The notes below the pieces were generated by a model, which did no database searches, had not been told where the DNA came from, and worked only from the letters and a program-made list of their open reading frames with translations. The position numbers and the translations under genes are program-made. A stretch of DNA of 64,000 nt from NCBI RefSeq assembly GCF_900143695.1, contig NZ_FRFE01000016.1, positions 1 to 64,000 of the forward strand, in the 5' to 3' direction. Shown one piece after another: positions 10,748 through 19,543 of this stretch (positions are counted from its first letter, which is position 1; the number at the start of each line of letters is the position of its first letter). This stretch comes from Desulfopila aestuarii DSM 18488. GTDB lineage: Bacteria > Desulfobacterota > Desulfobulbia > Desulfobulbales > Desulfocapsaceae.

Positions 10748-11530
10748 ATGCAGAAACAGCAAAAATGTACACCACGTATCGCCATTCTTACCGCCATAGC
10801 TATCATGTTTATTCTGCTGATCTTCGGCAGATCTATCCAGGCTGTACCCATCTCGCAACCGGCTCCATCCCCGAAAGGATCCGTTATTGTCCTCCACGGT
10901 CTGGCACGCACATCGCTCTCCATGACCTATATTGCCAGAGGTCTTGCGAAGCATGGTTATGTTGTCGAAAACCTCGATTACCCATCCACCAGGCTGAGCA
11001 TTCCTGAGCTAAGCGAACGATATCTTTCACCGGCAGTGGAACGTGCGGCCGCACACAGTTGGCCTGTTCACATCGTCAGTCATTCCATGGGCGGCATCCT
11101 GGTCCGGCAGTATCTGGCTGATCACCCGACCCACGAGATTGGCAGAATCGTCATGCTGGCCCCGCCAAATGGTGGAAGCGAATTAATCGACGCTGTCGCC
11201 GCAAACGACCTGCTTCTCAGAAAAACATTGGGCCCTGCCGCCTCTCAGCTGGCCACCGCCACTACCTCACTTGCCAACACTCTACCGTCTGTTCCTTCAG
11301 ACCTCGGCGTCATCGCCGGTGCCAGATCATGGAACCCACTTTTCTCTGCCCTCCTTCCCGGTGAAGACGATGGCAAGGTCACGGTGGCAAGCACCAGACT
11401 TCCCGGCATGCAGGACCATCTTGTTCTGCCCATCAACCACACCCTGATCATGTGGAACAATGAAGTGCTCACCCAAATTATCCATTTCCTTGAGCAGGGC
11501 TCCTTTATCCACCAAAGCAATATACACTAA
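10748..11530 (+). CDS. secreted or membrane-anchored alpha/beta hydrolase, lipase-like
   Basis: A 260-residue serine hydrolase, probably a lipase or esterase in the periplasm. An N-terminal hydrophobic segment (IAILTAIAIMFILLIFGRSI, about 10-30) acts as signal or anchor. VIVLHGLARTS is the strand/oxyanion HG motif, IVSHSMGGILVRQYL carries the nucleophile Ser in S-x-S-M-G-G form, and MLAPPNGGSELID follows as in triacylglycerol lipases. A late His in LPINHTLIMW is the probable catalytic base. The ATG at 10748 follows AGGAGGAACAAC. A sigma54 promoter lies upstream and the activator is divergent. The next gene re-acylates lysolipids and activates fatty acids, so the enzyme may release fatty acids or lysolipids that the next protein recycles. 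Confidence 0.82.
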   Translation: MQKQQKCTPRIAILTAIAIMFILLIFGRSIQAVPISQPAPSPKGSVIVLHGLARTSLSMTYIARGLAKHGYVVENLDYPSTRLSIPELSERYLSPAVERAAAHSWPVHIVSHSMGGILVRQYLADHPTHEIGRIVMLAPPNGGSELIDAVAANDLLLRKTLGPAASQLATATTSLANTLPSVPSDLGVIAGARSWNPLFSALLPGEDDGKVTVASTRLPGMQDHLVLPINHTLIMWNNEVLTQIIHFLEQGSFIHQSNIH

Positions 11531-11643
11531 ATGCACATACGAATAGACAATTTCTGTTGCCTCTTCATGCAACCAATCACTCAGCACCAGTAGATAATTA
11601 ACATTTTCATATGATTTCAAACAATTAACAAGAAATCCTCTTT

Positions 11644-11659
11644 TGGCACGTTTCATGCT
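11644..11659 (+). promoter_or_regulatory. sigma54 (-24/-12) promoter of the acyltransferase fusion gene
   Basis: TGGCACGTTTCATGCT has a perfect -24 element TGGCACG, and the GC at 11657-11658 is ten bases from the GG at 11645-11646. Transcription would start near 11670, 48 bases before the ATG at 11718. Confidence 0.8.
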
Positions 11660-11717
11660 CAATAGCAAACGACAACAATACTCAACCGAGATCATTCACA
11701 ACCCAGGGAGTTTCACC

Positions 11718-14700
11718 ATGAAATCAACAACCACGCAAGCGCCACGTCGTCCCCTTGTACCGATGGCTGCGACCTATTGCCTCGGCGTCTTCAACGATAA
11801 CTATTTCAAACAAGCCGCAATGCTGCTGGCCGTATCGGCAGGTTTAAACCAACTCCAGGGCTGGGCAACTGTGCTTTTTGCCTTACCCTTTATTCTTTTT
11901 GCTGCTCATGGCGGCTGGTGCGCCGACCGTTTTGCCAAGAAACGGGTAGTCGTTTTCTCAAAAGCGCTCGAAGTGGGGGCCATGGCCACCGGTGCCATCG
12001 GCCTGCTTGCCGGCAACTGGTTCTGCATCCTGGCCATGGTTTTTCTCATGGGTCTGCAGTCCACCTTTTTCAGCCCCGCCTTAAACGGCGCAGTTCCTGA
12101 GCTGTATCCGGAGGACCAGGTGCCAAAGGTCAATGCGGTACTCAAGCTCACCACGACGCTCGCGATCCTGGCCGGGGTGGCAACTGCCGGTATTTCTCTT
12201 GATCAGCATTGGTTTGAATATCAGAACTTTTCCCCCGGCATCCTGCTGGTGGCTATCACCACACTTTGTGTTGCCACTGGAGGATTTCTCGCCTCACTGG
12301 CATTAACCGGTAAAAAGAGTGACGTAACCACCAAACCTTTCCCCTGGTTCGGACCTTTTGATTCTCTTCGCGATCTTCGTGAGATCTGTCGTGACCGTGA
12401 GTTCCTGCTGGCGATCGTCTCCGATGCCTGGTTTTATTGTGTCGCCTCGTTCACGGTTCTTACCATCAATACCCTTGGTCTCAATTTCTTAGGTTTTTCC
12501 CAGACCAAAACCAGCCTGCTTTCCGTCTGCCTGATGCTCGGGATCTGCCTTGGTTCGTTTGTCGCCGCCAGACGCGTCAAGCTTGGCAACTGGTCTGCCG
12601 ATCTGGTCATTTCCGCGATTGGCATGGCCTTTGGTCTCCTTCTGGCTGGACTGACGATTTTCATCCCTGTTGCAGGCCGCTTTGCCTGGCTTTGCACCGC
12701 ACTTCTGGCATGCGGTATCGCCGGCGGCATATTCCTCATTCCGGTTACCAGTTTTCTCCAGGTACGGCCGGACAACTCAGAAAAAGGCAGGGTGCTGGCT
12801 GCCTCCGGTTTCAGTTCCTTTGTTGCGATCATGTTCTCAGGTCAGCTGTTCAACCTGTTGGAGAATAGACTATCACCGTCAACCCTGCTGATTATTGCCG
12901 GCCTGCTCGGCATCTTGATGGCCATCATCCTTCTGTTTTTGAAACCGGGAAAAAGTGTTCGTGCAAAATTGATTGCTTCTCTTCTCAAACGGATGCTCGC
13001 CCTTCGGTACCGCATTACGCTGTCCGGCCTTGAGACTATTCGCCCGGAAAATGACAAGGGAATTCTCTTTCTACCCAACCACCCTGCCCTGATCGACCCG
13101 GTAATTGTGATGTCTGCGATCTACGACCGTTTTACTCCTCGTCCGCTCTCGGAAGCTGCCCAGGTTGACAAACCTGTTATCCGCAGCCTGATGCGATCAA
13201 TCAACCCGATCCTGCTACCGACGGTGGGGCGTGACGGCAACAACAACCGTGAACAGGTCCATGCAGCCATCGACACGGTTGTCGCAAGTCTTCGTCAAGG
13301 CGACAACATTCTTTTCTATCCGGCAGGACGATTGACCAGAAACGGCCGGGAAGAGCTGGCCGGGAAATCTGGAGTGGAATATATCGTCCGGCAGATCCCC
13401 GACCTCCAGACGGTACTAGTCCGGACCAGTGGGCTCTGGGGCAGCAGCTTCAGCCGGGCCTGCGGTACGCCGTCGCTCTTCAAGATGCTCCGCACCTATA
13501 TCTTCGCCCTCGTTGCCAACGGACTGTTCTTTTTACCAAAACGTGAGGTGACCGTGGAGTTCGTAAGGGATCACCGGCTTGCAACCCTGCCCGACCGAAC
13601 AGCCATCAACACCTATCTGGAGTCCCATTACAATGCGGATTCCGTCACCCGCACAGAGGTCCCCTTTTTTCGATGGCAGGGAAAGACAACCATAAGCCAA
13701 GCTGGCGATGCCAGCGATCAGCAAGCCATCTCCACCAGCAATATTCCTGATTCGATCCGGGAGCAGGTGACTAAAAAAATAGGTGAACTCTGCGGTCTCC
13801 CTGTTACCGACAGCCAAAATCTTGCGAACGATCTGGGGCTCGATAGCCTCAGCATCATGGAGCTGTCCAGTTGGCTGGAACAGGAGTTTGGCCATCTCAT
13901 CCATGACCCGGCCGCCCTGCAAACTGTTGCCGACTGTATCCTGGCCGCCGATGGTAGACTGCTCAATCAGGAAGACCCTGAATTGAACCCTCCTCCCAGC
14001 AAATGGTTTGCCCCACGGATAGCGGATTCGGCCACCTTCGGCAATTGTGTATCCATTCCCGAAGCCTTTTTGAAGCAGGCCCTTCGCAACCCGAACAAGG
14101 TGATTATTGCCGACCGGATCGGTGGCCCCAAAACCTATCGGGACATTCTGACCGCCATCTTCGCCCTCAAACCGTTTCTGGATCAACAGCCGGGAGAGCG
14201 GATCGGTATCATGCTGCCCGCATCAGTCAGTAGCACCATCGTTTACCTGACTGCGCTCTTTAGCGGCAAGACCCCGGTGACGTTCAACTGGACTGTGGGT
14301 CATGCCAATATCGCCCACGGCATCGCCGAGACCGGGGTGCAGTGCATCATTTCGGCAAGCCCATTGTGCAAAAAGGTAGAAGAGCAACAGGGTATCAATC
14401 TGCAAGATCTTGACGTTGAATGGCTCCAACTCGACCAACTCCTGCCAGCAATTGGTCTTGCTGACAAAGCGCAGGCCTTCATCAAGGCTCACCTGTTTGC
14501 AAAGAGTCTTGCCTGCAAACCGATCCCTGACGATGCGGTGATCCTCTTTACCAGCGGCTCAGAATCGCGGCCCAAGGCGGTACCACTCAGCCATGCCAAT
14601 ATTCTCGCCAACCTTACAGATTTCACCAGCACTGTGCACCTGGGCCAAGAAACCAGACTGCTCGGCATCCTGCCGCCATTCCATTCACTTGGCCTGACCG

Positions 14701-15587
14701 GTACGATCATCATGCCGCTCTGCCTTGGCATCCCCACCGTTTATCATGCCAACCCGACGGAATCGGCTACCCTGGCTAAGCTGATAGACATCTACCAGGC
14801 GACCATGCTGATTTCCACCCCGACCTTTCTCGGATCCATTCTCCAGGCTGGCAGCAAGAAGCAGCTTGAAAGCCTGCAACTGGTCTTTACCGGGGCTGAA
14901 AAATGTCCGGAATCGGTTATGCATGCACTCAAAACGGTCAACCAGGAGGCAACGCTCTGTGAAGGCTACGGAATCACAGAATGCTCACCGCTGGTCAGCA
15001 TCAACACACCTGGAGATAATGGCCCAGGAACCATTGGCAGGCTGTTATCATCGATCGAATACGCCATTGTCGACGATAATTGCGGCCAAAAATTACCAAC
15101 AGGCGAACGCGGCTTACTGCTCGTTCGCGGCCCCAATATCTTCCGGGGCTATCTCAACCAGGAAGCGACGGCAGGTTTTTGCGAATTCATGGGTAAGCGC
15201 TGGTACCAGACAGGCGATTATGTCGTGGAAGATACGGAAGGTCGCCTGGTCTTTTCCGGCCGCAAGAAACGGTTCGTCAAGATAGGTGGCGAGATGATCT
15301 CACTACCGGCAATCGAGGATGTTCTCCTAAAAAACACTCACACCAGCTCAACCGATGGGCCTCCTCTTGCCATTGAGGCGACTGACAATGAAAGCCATCC
15401 GGAGATTGTTCTTTTTACGACAATAGATCTTGACCGGAGTAAGGCGAACAGCCTGCTGCGCGAGGCCGGGCTTTCCCCATTGCACAATATCAGACAGACA
15501 ATCCGGATCGAGACAATCCCGGTGCTTGGCACCGGCAAGACCGACTACCGGCAACTCAAAAAGATGCTGGTTCAGGAGGAGGTGTGA
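11718..15587 (+). CDS. aas: LplT-PlsC-carrier-acyl-ACP synthetase fusion (Aas-like)
   Basis: A 1,289-residue inner-membrane protein that combines lysophospholipid import and re-acylation. Residues 1-430 are an MFS lysophospholipid transporter (LplT-like, GVFNDNYFKQAAMLL). Residues ~435-640 are a PlsC acyltransferase with the H-x4-D motif in NHPALIDP (~454). Residues ~680-755 are an acyl-carrier domain with the phosphopantetheine site DLGLDSLSIMEL (~707). The rest is an AMP-binding synthetase (ILFTSGSESRPKAVPLSH ~943, TGDYVVE, final Lys in GTGKTDYRQ). Known Aas/LplT fusions use free ACP; an internal carrier domain is less usual. The ATG follows GGGAG, and the sigma54 promoter excludes earlier starts. 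The 3' end overlaps the convergent ATPase gene by 32 bases. Confidence 0.88.
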   Translation: MKSTTTQAPRRPLVPMAATYCLGVFNDNYFKQAAMLLAVSAGLNQLQGWATVLFALPFILFAAHGGWCADRFAKKRVVVFSKALEVGAMATGAIGLLAGNWFCILAMVFLMGLQSTFFSPALNGAVPELYPEDQVPKVNAVLKLTTTLAILAGVATAGISLDQHWFEYQNFSPGILLVAITTLCVATGGFLASLALTGKKSDVTTKPFPWFGPFDSLRDLREICRDREFLLAIVSDAWFYCVASFTVLTINTLGLNFLGFSQTKTSLLSVCLMLGICLGSFVAARRVKLGNWSADLVISAIGMAFGLLLAGLTIFIPVAGRFAWLCTALLACGIAGGIFLIPVTSFLQVRPDNSEKGRVLAASGFSSFVAIMFSGQLFNLLENRLSPSTLLIIAGLLGILMAIILLFLKPGKSVRAKLIASLLKRMLALRYRITLSGLETIRPENDKGILFLPNHPALIDPVIVMSAIYDRFTPRPLSEAAQVDKPVIRSLMRSINPILLPTVGRDGNNNREQVHAAIDTVVASLRQGDNILFYPAGRLTRNGREELAGKSGVEYIVRQIPDLQTVLVRTSGLWGSSFSRACGTPSLFKMLRTYIFALVANGLFFLPKREVTVEFVRDHRLATLPDRTAINTYLESHYNADSVTRTEVPFFRWQGKTTISQAGDASDQQAISTSNIPDSIREQVTKKIGELCGLPVTDSQNLANDLGLDSLSIMELSSWLEQEFGHLIHDPAALQTVADCILAADGRLLNQEDPELNPPPSKWFAPRIADSATFGNCVSIPEAFLKQALRNPNKVIIADRIGGPKTYRDILTAIFALKPFLDQQPGERIGIMLPASVSSTIVYLTALFSGKTPVTFNWTVGHANIAHGIAETGVQCIISASPLCKKVEEQQGINLQDLDVEWLQLDQLLPAIGLADKAQAFIKAHLFAKSLACKPIPDDAVILFTSGSESRPKAVPLSHANILANLTDFTSTVHLGQETRLLGILPPFHSLGLTGTIIMPLCLGIPTVYHANPTESATLAKLIDIYQATMLISTPTFLGSILQAGSKKQLESLQLVFTGAEKCPESVMHALKTVNQEATLCEGYGITECSPLVSINTPGDNGPGTIGRLLSSIEYAIVDDNCGQKLPTGERGLLLVRGPNIFRGYLNQEATAGFCEFMGKRWYQTGDYVVEDTEGRLVFSGRKKRFVKIGGEMISLPAIEDVLLKNTHTSSTDGPPLAIEATDNESHPEIVLFTTIDLDRSKANSLLREAGLSPLHNIRQTIRIETIPVLGTGKTDYRQLKKMLVQEEV

Positions 15588-18264
15588 CCTTCGTCCTCTT
15601 CCGCCGCGCCGACACCAGACGTTTACGCAGGTAGTCGGATCCGAAGATGAGGATGATGCCAAGCCAGGCGAGACCATACACGCCGGTGGAGACGGGAGCG
15701 GTATTCAACACCTTCTGCACCGGCGGCCAGTAGAGGGTTGCCCAGGAGAAAAAGACCTGGATAACTATACCGAAAAGAATCAGTTTATTGGTTAATAGGC
15801 CGAGATCGAGCCCGGATCGCAGATCATAGCGCCGACCGATCAAGTTACCGATCTGCATCAGCAAAATGGTTGCCAGGGCAATGCCTGTGGCCGATCGGTA
15901 GAGCGGAGAATCCGTCGGCAGTTCCACCCCATACTGCCAGCCACCGTTCACAAGCACATAAAAGAAGAGAAAGAGTGACCATGCACCTTCCAGGAGGCCA
16001 AGGAACAGATAACTGTGGACAAGGAGAGCCGGAGTCAGCAGACCGCGAGCAAGATCACGCGGAGGTTGCTCCATAACCTCGGCTGAAGGCGGCTCCTGGC
16101 CAAGGCCCATGGAGGGGATGATGTCGGTCCCGAGATCGATGGAAAGAATCTGGATCACGTTTAAAGCTAACGGCACCGGCAGCACAATATAGAGCAGATA
16201 GGGCAATATCTCAGGGCCGTTACTCACCAGCACGTAGTTGGTGAATTTTTTAATATTCATAAATACCGTGCGCCCCTCTTCGATCCCGGCCACGATAGAA
16301 GCGAAATTATCGTCAAGGAGAATGATCTGGGCTGACTCCCGGGCCACATCGGTGCCTTGCCTGCCCATGGCAATGCCCACGTCGGCGGCTTTCAAGGCTG
16401 GAGCGTCGTTGACCCCGTCGCCGGTCATGGCAACCACCTTTTCCAGCTGTTGCAGGGCCGTGACAATTTTCATTTTCTGCTCTGGCGTAGTCCTGGCAAA
16501 GACCCTTACCCCCTCATTTATCTTCTCGGTCAGCTGGGTTACAGAGAGTTTTTCAAGGATTTTGCCGGTAAGGCAAAGCATATCAGCATCATCGCCCTCC
16601 CCGGCAATACCGATCCTCTGTGCCACCGCCAGGGCCGTTCCCTGATGATCGCCGGTTATCAAAATAATGTCGATCCCCGCCTTCCGGCATTTCTCTACTG
16701 CTCTTGGCACCTCGGGCCGCACCGGGTCCTCTATGCCGATAAAACCGGCGAGCGCCAAGTTATGCTCCAACTCGTCCTGCAGCGATGGGTCGGGTGCAGC
16801 GAGCCGCTCATCTTCCGCGGCCGCCATCTTCCGCCAGGCAACTGCGATAACCCGCAACCCCTGCCCAGCCATTTTCTGCATCACGGATTCAGCCTGATCA
16901 GCGGCAGCCCGCTCCCCAACCAGCATGGGCTGGATCGCCTCGAAGGCCCCTTTGACGACAAACATCGAACCGTGCTCTGTCTCCAACACTCCGGCCGAAC
17001 GTCTTTTCTGGACATCGAAGGCAAAAACGTGGCGGATTTTTGCTTGCACCTCATGAAAATCAAGACCACATCCAGCGCACTTTGCTGCCACCGCCACATC
17101 CAGAGCATCACCGAAGAGACCCGCCTCCGTTTCCCGAACCTCGGAGGCGGCCAGGGCAAAGCGTAAGAGATCTTGCTGCTCCGACTCAGAAAGAGCTTCC
17201 CCGGAATGGGCCGCTACCATCTGGGTGATAGCCAGACGATTCAGGGTGAGCGTCCCGGTCTTATCCGAGCAGATCACATGGACTGCGCCCAGTGATTCCA
17301 CGGCATTGAGGCTTTTCACCAGTACGTTCTTTTTCGCCATCCTGAGACTGCCCATGGCCAGCGACAGGGTGAAGGTCGGCAGCAATCCTTCCGGTACATT
17401 GGCAACGATAATCCCCATCATAAAGACCAGATTGGTCCACAGCGGTTTACCTGACAAAACTCCATACAAAAAGAAGCCGACACCCATAATGCAGGCAATA
17501 ATGGTGAGCACTCTGACCATATGCGAGGTTTCCCGTTCAAGCGGCGAACTGCTCCGCTTGATGGTTTGGGAAAGATGCGCCACCTTGCCGAACTCGGTGC
17601 GGATACCCGTGGCAAAAACTACACCGAGCCCAGTACCGCGCACCACTGTGCAACCGGCAAAACAGATATTTTCGGGTTCCTCCGCCTGGGTATCGCTTTC
17701 CCGGCTGGTGAGATCGCAAGGCATCGATTCGCCAGTAAGCGGGGAGTTATCAACCTGCAAATCATGACTTTCCACCAACCGCAGATCGGCTGGGACCTTA
17801 TCGCCTTCCGCAAGCAGAACGACATCCCCGGGCACAAGTTCTTCTGCATTCTGTTCGACTACCCGATCGTCTCGCCGTACCTGCACCAATTGCGGCAGAA
17901 AGTTTTTCAGCGCCTCCATCGCCTTTTCCGCTCGATACTCCTGAACAAAGCTGAACATGGCATTTAACAGCGCCACCCCAAAAAGCGCCCAGCCAAGCAC
18001 ATTCATGCTCTCACCGGGATTGACGAAATGAGCCACCATACAGATTGCAGCTGAGAGAAAAAGTAAAAGAGTAAAAAAATTGGTGAACTGCCTTGCCAGC
18101 CTGCGTAAATTCTTCCATCTATCCGGCTGATCGAACCGGTTCGGCCCCACATGAGCCAACCGCTCTCTCACCTCATCATTTCGCAGCCCGGACGAACGAC
18201 TGTGCAGATGAGCAAACACTTCGTCAGGCACCAGGCGGCCGATATGGAAAAGCCGGCTATTCAT
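15556..18264 (-). CDS. P-type cation ATPase with Na,K-ATPase-like (P2C) membrane motifs
   Basis: A 902-residue ion pump. Motifs in order: LTGES (~176-180, actuator), VANVPEGLLPTFT in M4 (~288-298), ICSDKTGTLTLNR with the phosphorylated Asp at 334, GDGVNDAPALKAADVGIAMG, SNGPEILPYLL in M5 (~680) and SIDLGTDIIPSMGLGQE in M6 (~708). In SERCA-type pumps M4 reads IPEGLP, whereas V-P-E-G-L-L and the M5/M6 residues here are those of Na,K/H,K-ATPases. An N-terminal cation-ATPase domain is present; no beta subunit gene is seen. Transported ions are inferred (Na+ export, perhaps K+ uptake), not shown. The start overlaps the stop of the universal stress gene (ATGA), so the two are translationally coupled. 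Confidence 0.88.
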   Translation of the reverse strand: MNSRLFHIGRLVPDEVFAHLHSRSSGLRNDEVRERLAHVGPNRFDQPDRWKNLRRLARQFTNFFTLLLFLSAAICMVAHFVNPGESMNVLGWALFGVALLNAMFSFVQEYRAEKAMEALKNFLPQLVQVRRDDRVVEQNAEELVPGDVVLLAEGDKVPADLRLVESHDLQVDNSPLTGESMPCDLTSRESDTQAEEPENICFAGCTVVRGTGLGVVFATGIRTEFGKVAHLSQTIKRSSSPLERETSHMVRVLTIIACIMGVGFFLYGVLSGKPLWTNLVFMMGIIVANVPEGLLPTFTLSLAMGSLRMAKKNVLVKSLNAVESLGAVHVICSDKTGTLTLNRLAITQMVAAHSGEALSESEQQDLLRFALAASEVRETEAGLFGDALDVAVAAKCAGCGLDFHEVQAKIRHVFAFDVQKRRSAGVLETEHGSMFVVKGAFEAIQPMLVGERAAADQAESVMQKMAGQGLRVIAVAWRKMAAAEDERLAAPDPSLQDELEHNLALAGFIGIEDPVRPEVPRAVEKCRKAGIDIILITGDHQGTALAVAQRIGIAGEGDDADMLCLTGKILEKLSVTQLTEKINEGVRVFARTTPEQKMKIVTALQQLEKVVAMTGDGVNDAPALKAADVGIAMGRQGTDVARESAQIILLDDNFASIVAGIEEGRTVFMNIKKFTNYVLVSNGPEILPYLLYIVLPVPLALNVIQILSIDLGTDIIPSMGLGQEPPSAEVMEQPPRDLARGLLTPALLVHSYLFLGLLEGAWSLFLFFYVLVNGGWQYGVELPTDSPLYRSATGIALATILLMQIGNLIGRRYDLRSGLDLGLLTNKLILFGIVIQVFFSWATLYWPPVQKVLNTAPVSTGVYGLAWLGIILIFGSDYLRKRLVSARRKRTKVTPPPEPASF

Positions 18265-19106
18265 ATTTTTCTATAGATCCCAACATCACAGGGAGTATGG
18301 CGCAGGATCTGCTCGATCTTGTTACCGTAGAAAAAACGTGACTGAAGAAACCGATCACTGGCACCAAGCATCATCAGCCCGGCCCGGGTTTTCCCCGCCT
18401 GAATAAGAATTTCCTTGACCCAGTCATCAGAAATGAGCACATGGTCGTCAAAGCGAAACCCCACTTCACCCATCTCCTGTTTGATATCCCGCATAACCTC
18501 CCGAACGTAACCGGTCCCTCCCCTCAGAAGAGTTCGCGCTCTTGCAGCAGAAAGGTAACGGAAAAAGAGGGGATATACGGTCATGATCCTGAGGAGAATG
18601 AGCTTTTTCATGCAGGGGGCAAACATAGAGAGAAACGGCATGGCTGCCGTAAATTTGCGGGGATGCCCAGCCAGAGGAAACATCACGTTAGCCGGACAAC
18701 CCAGCTGGCCGGGATTCACGACCCGCACCGCCAGGGTATTGAACTGGCGGGCCCTGAGCAGCCGTTGGGAAACAGTTCCCGCGAGAAACCCTTTCTCACG
18801 CGAAGTAGCACGGGCGCCACAGAGACAATAGACATCCTCACCCGCCGGGAGATTCGCCAGGAGGGTGGTCAAAACATCTCCCTGCAGGGTTACTGTGCTG
18901 ATGGAAAGTTCGACCTCCATGGCTCGGCATTCAGCACCAATCCGCTCGAGCTTTGCGGCAAGCTTTTCACCACTTATGGCGCCATCACGGATATGAACCA
19001 GTCTCAACCGCCTGTCCGTTACGGTACAGGCTATCCTGAGCGCGTATCGGGCAACCCAGTCAGCATTGATCGAACCATCGTAGGCAAGATAGATCACAGG
19101 ATTCAT
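18261..19106 (-). CDS. universal stress protein, two-domain
   Basis: A 281-residue cytoplasmic protein with an N-terminal UspA-like domain (VIYLAYDGSINADWVARYAL, the usual beta1-Asp-Gly-Ser pattern) and a second half ending in MMLGASDRFLQSRFFYGNKIEQILRHTPCDVGIYRKI. This C-terminal stretch resembles the ATP-binding G-x-x-x-x-x-x-x-x-G-S/N-x-x-x-x-I-L region. The start at 19106 follows GGGGGCACC; 35 further codons are open upstream but have no ribosome binding site. The stop overlaps the start of the P-type ATPase. Coupling of a Usp protein to a cation pump suggests a regulatory or stress-sensing role for the pump, an inference from position. Confidence 0.8.
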   Translation of the reverse strand: MNPVIYLAYDGSINADWVARYALRIACTVTDRRLRLVHIRDGAISGEKLAAKLERIGAECRAMEVELSISTVTLQGDVLTTLLANLPAGEDVYCLCGARATSREKGFLAGTVSQRLLRARQFNTLAVRVVNPGQLGCPANVMFPLAGHPRKFTAAMPFLSMFAPCMKKLILLRIMTVYPLFFRYLSAARARTLLRGGTGYVREVMRDIKQEMGEVGFRFDDHVLISDDWVKEILIQAGKTRAGLMMLGASDRFLQSRFFYGNKIEQILRHTPCDVGIYRKI

Positions 19107-19543
19107 GGTGCCCCCGGAAAATGAAGCTTGTCCCCAGATCGACAGTCTCCTCTTTTCTATTGTCTCGAAAAACTCCATGTATGGCAAGGTGACAATATCA
19201 GTTACCAGCATTCAACAACTACTATGATTTTATTAATTTTTCTTGATCGTTTGCCTGAAAAGAAAGAAGCTCTTTGAATAAATAACAACGAATACAATGG
19301 ACAACATCATAAGCGATTGGCCTTACACGGCACACCAACACCTGAGAGCGCTTCCCTCAAAGACGGTTCGTTTATCCGGGAGGATTTGGAAATTACGCAA
19401 AAACAATTATGCAACAGTTGTTATTTCCTGATATTCTCAAAGGAAAGCAGAGGAAATATCCCGATTTTTTTTTTGGAAAAGATTTCACCGATGGCGAAAC
19501 ATCGTCGCACCCCTGACTCATCTTCAGCTGGGAATAGAATTTC
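19107..19543. other. intergenic region between divergent usp and fapA-like genes
   Basis: 437 bases holding the divergent promoters. I see no clear sigma70 or sigma54 pair, no RNA and no palindrome of note. A run of ten T at about 19465 lies within the leader of the plus-strand gene. Confidence 0.4.
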
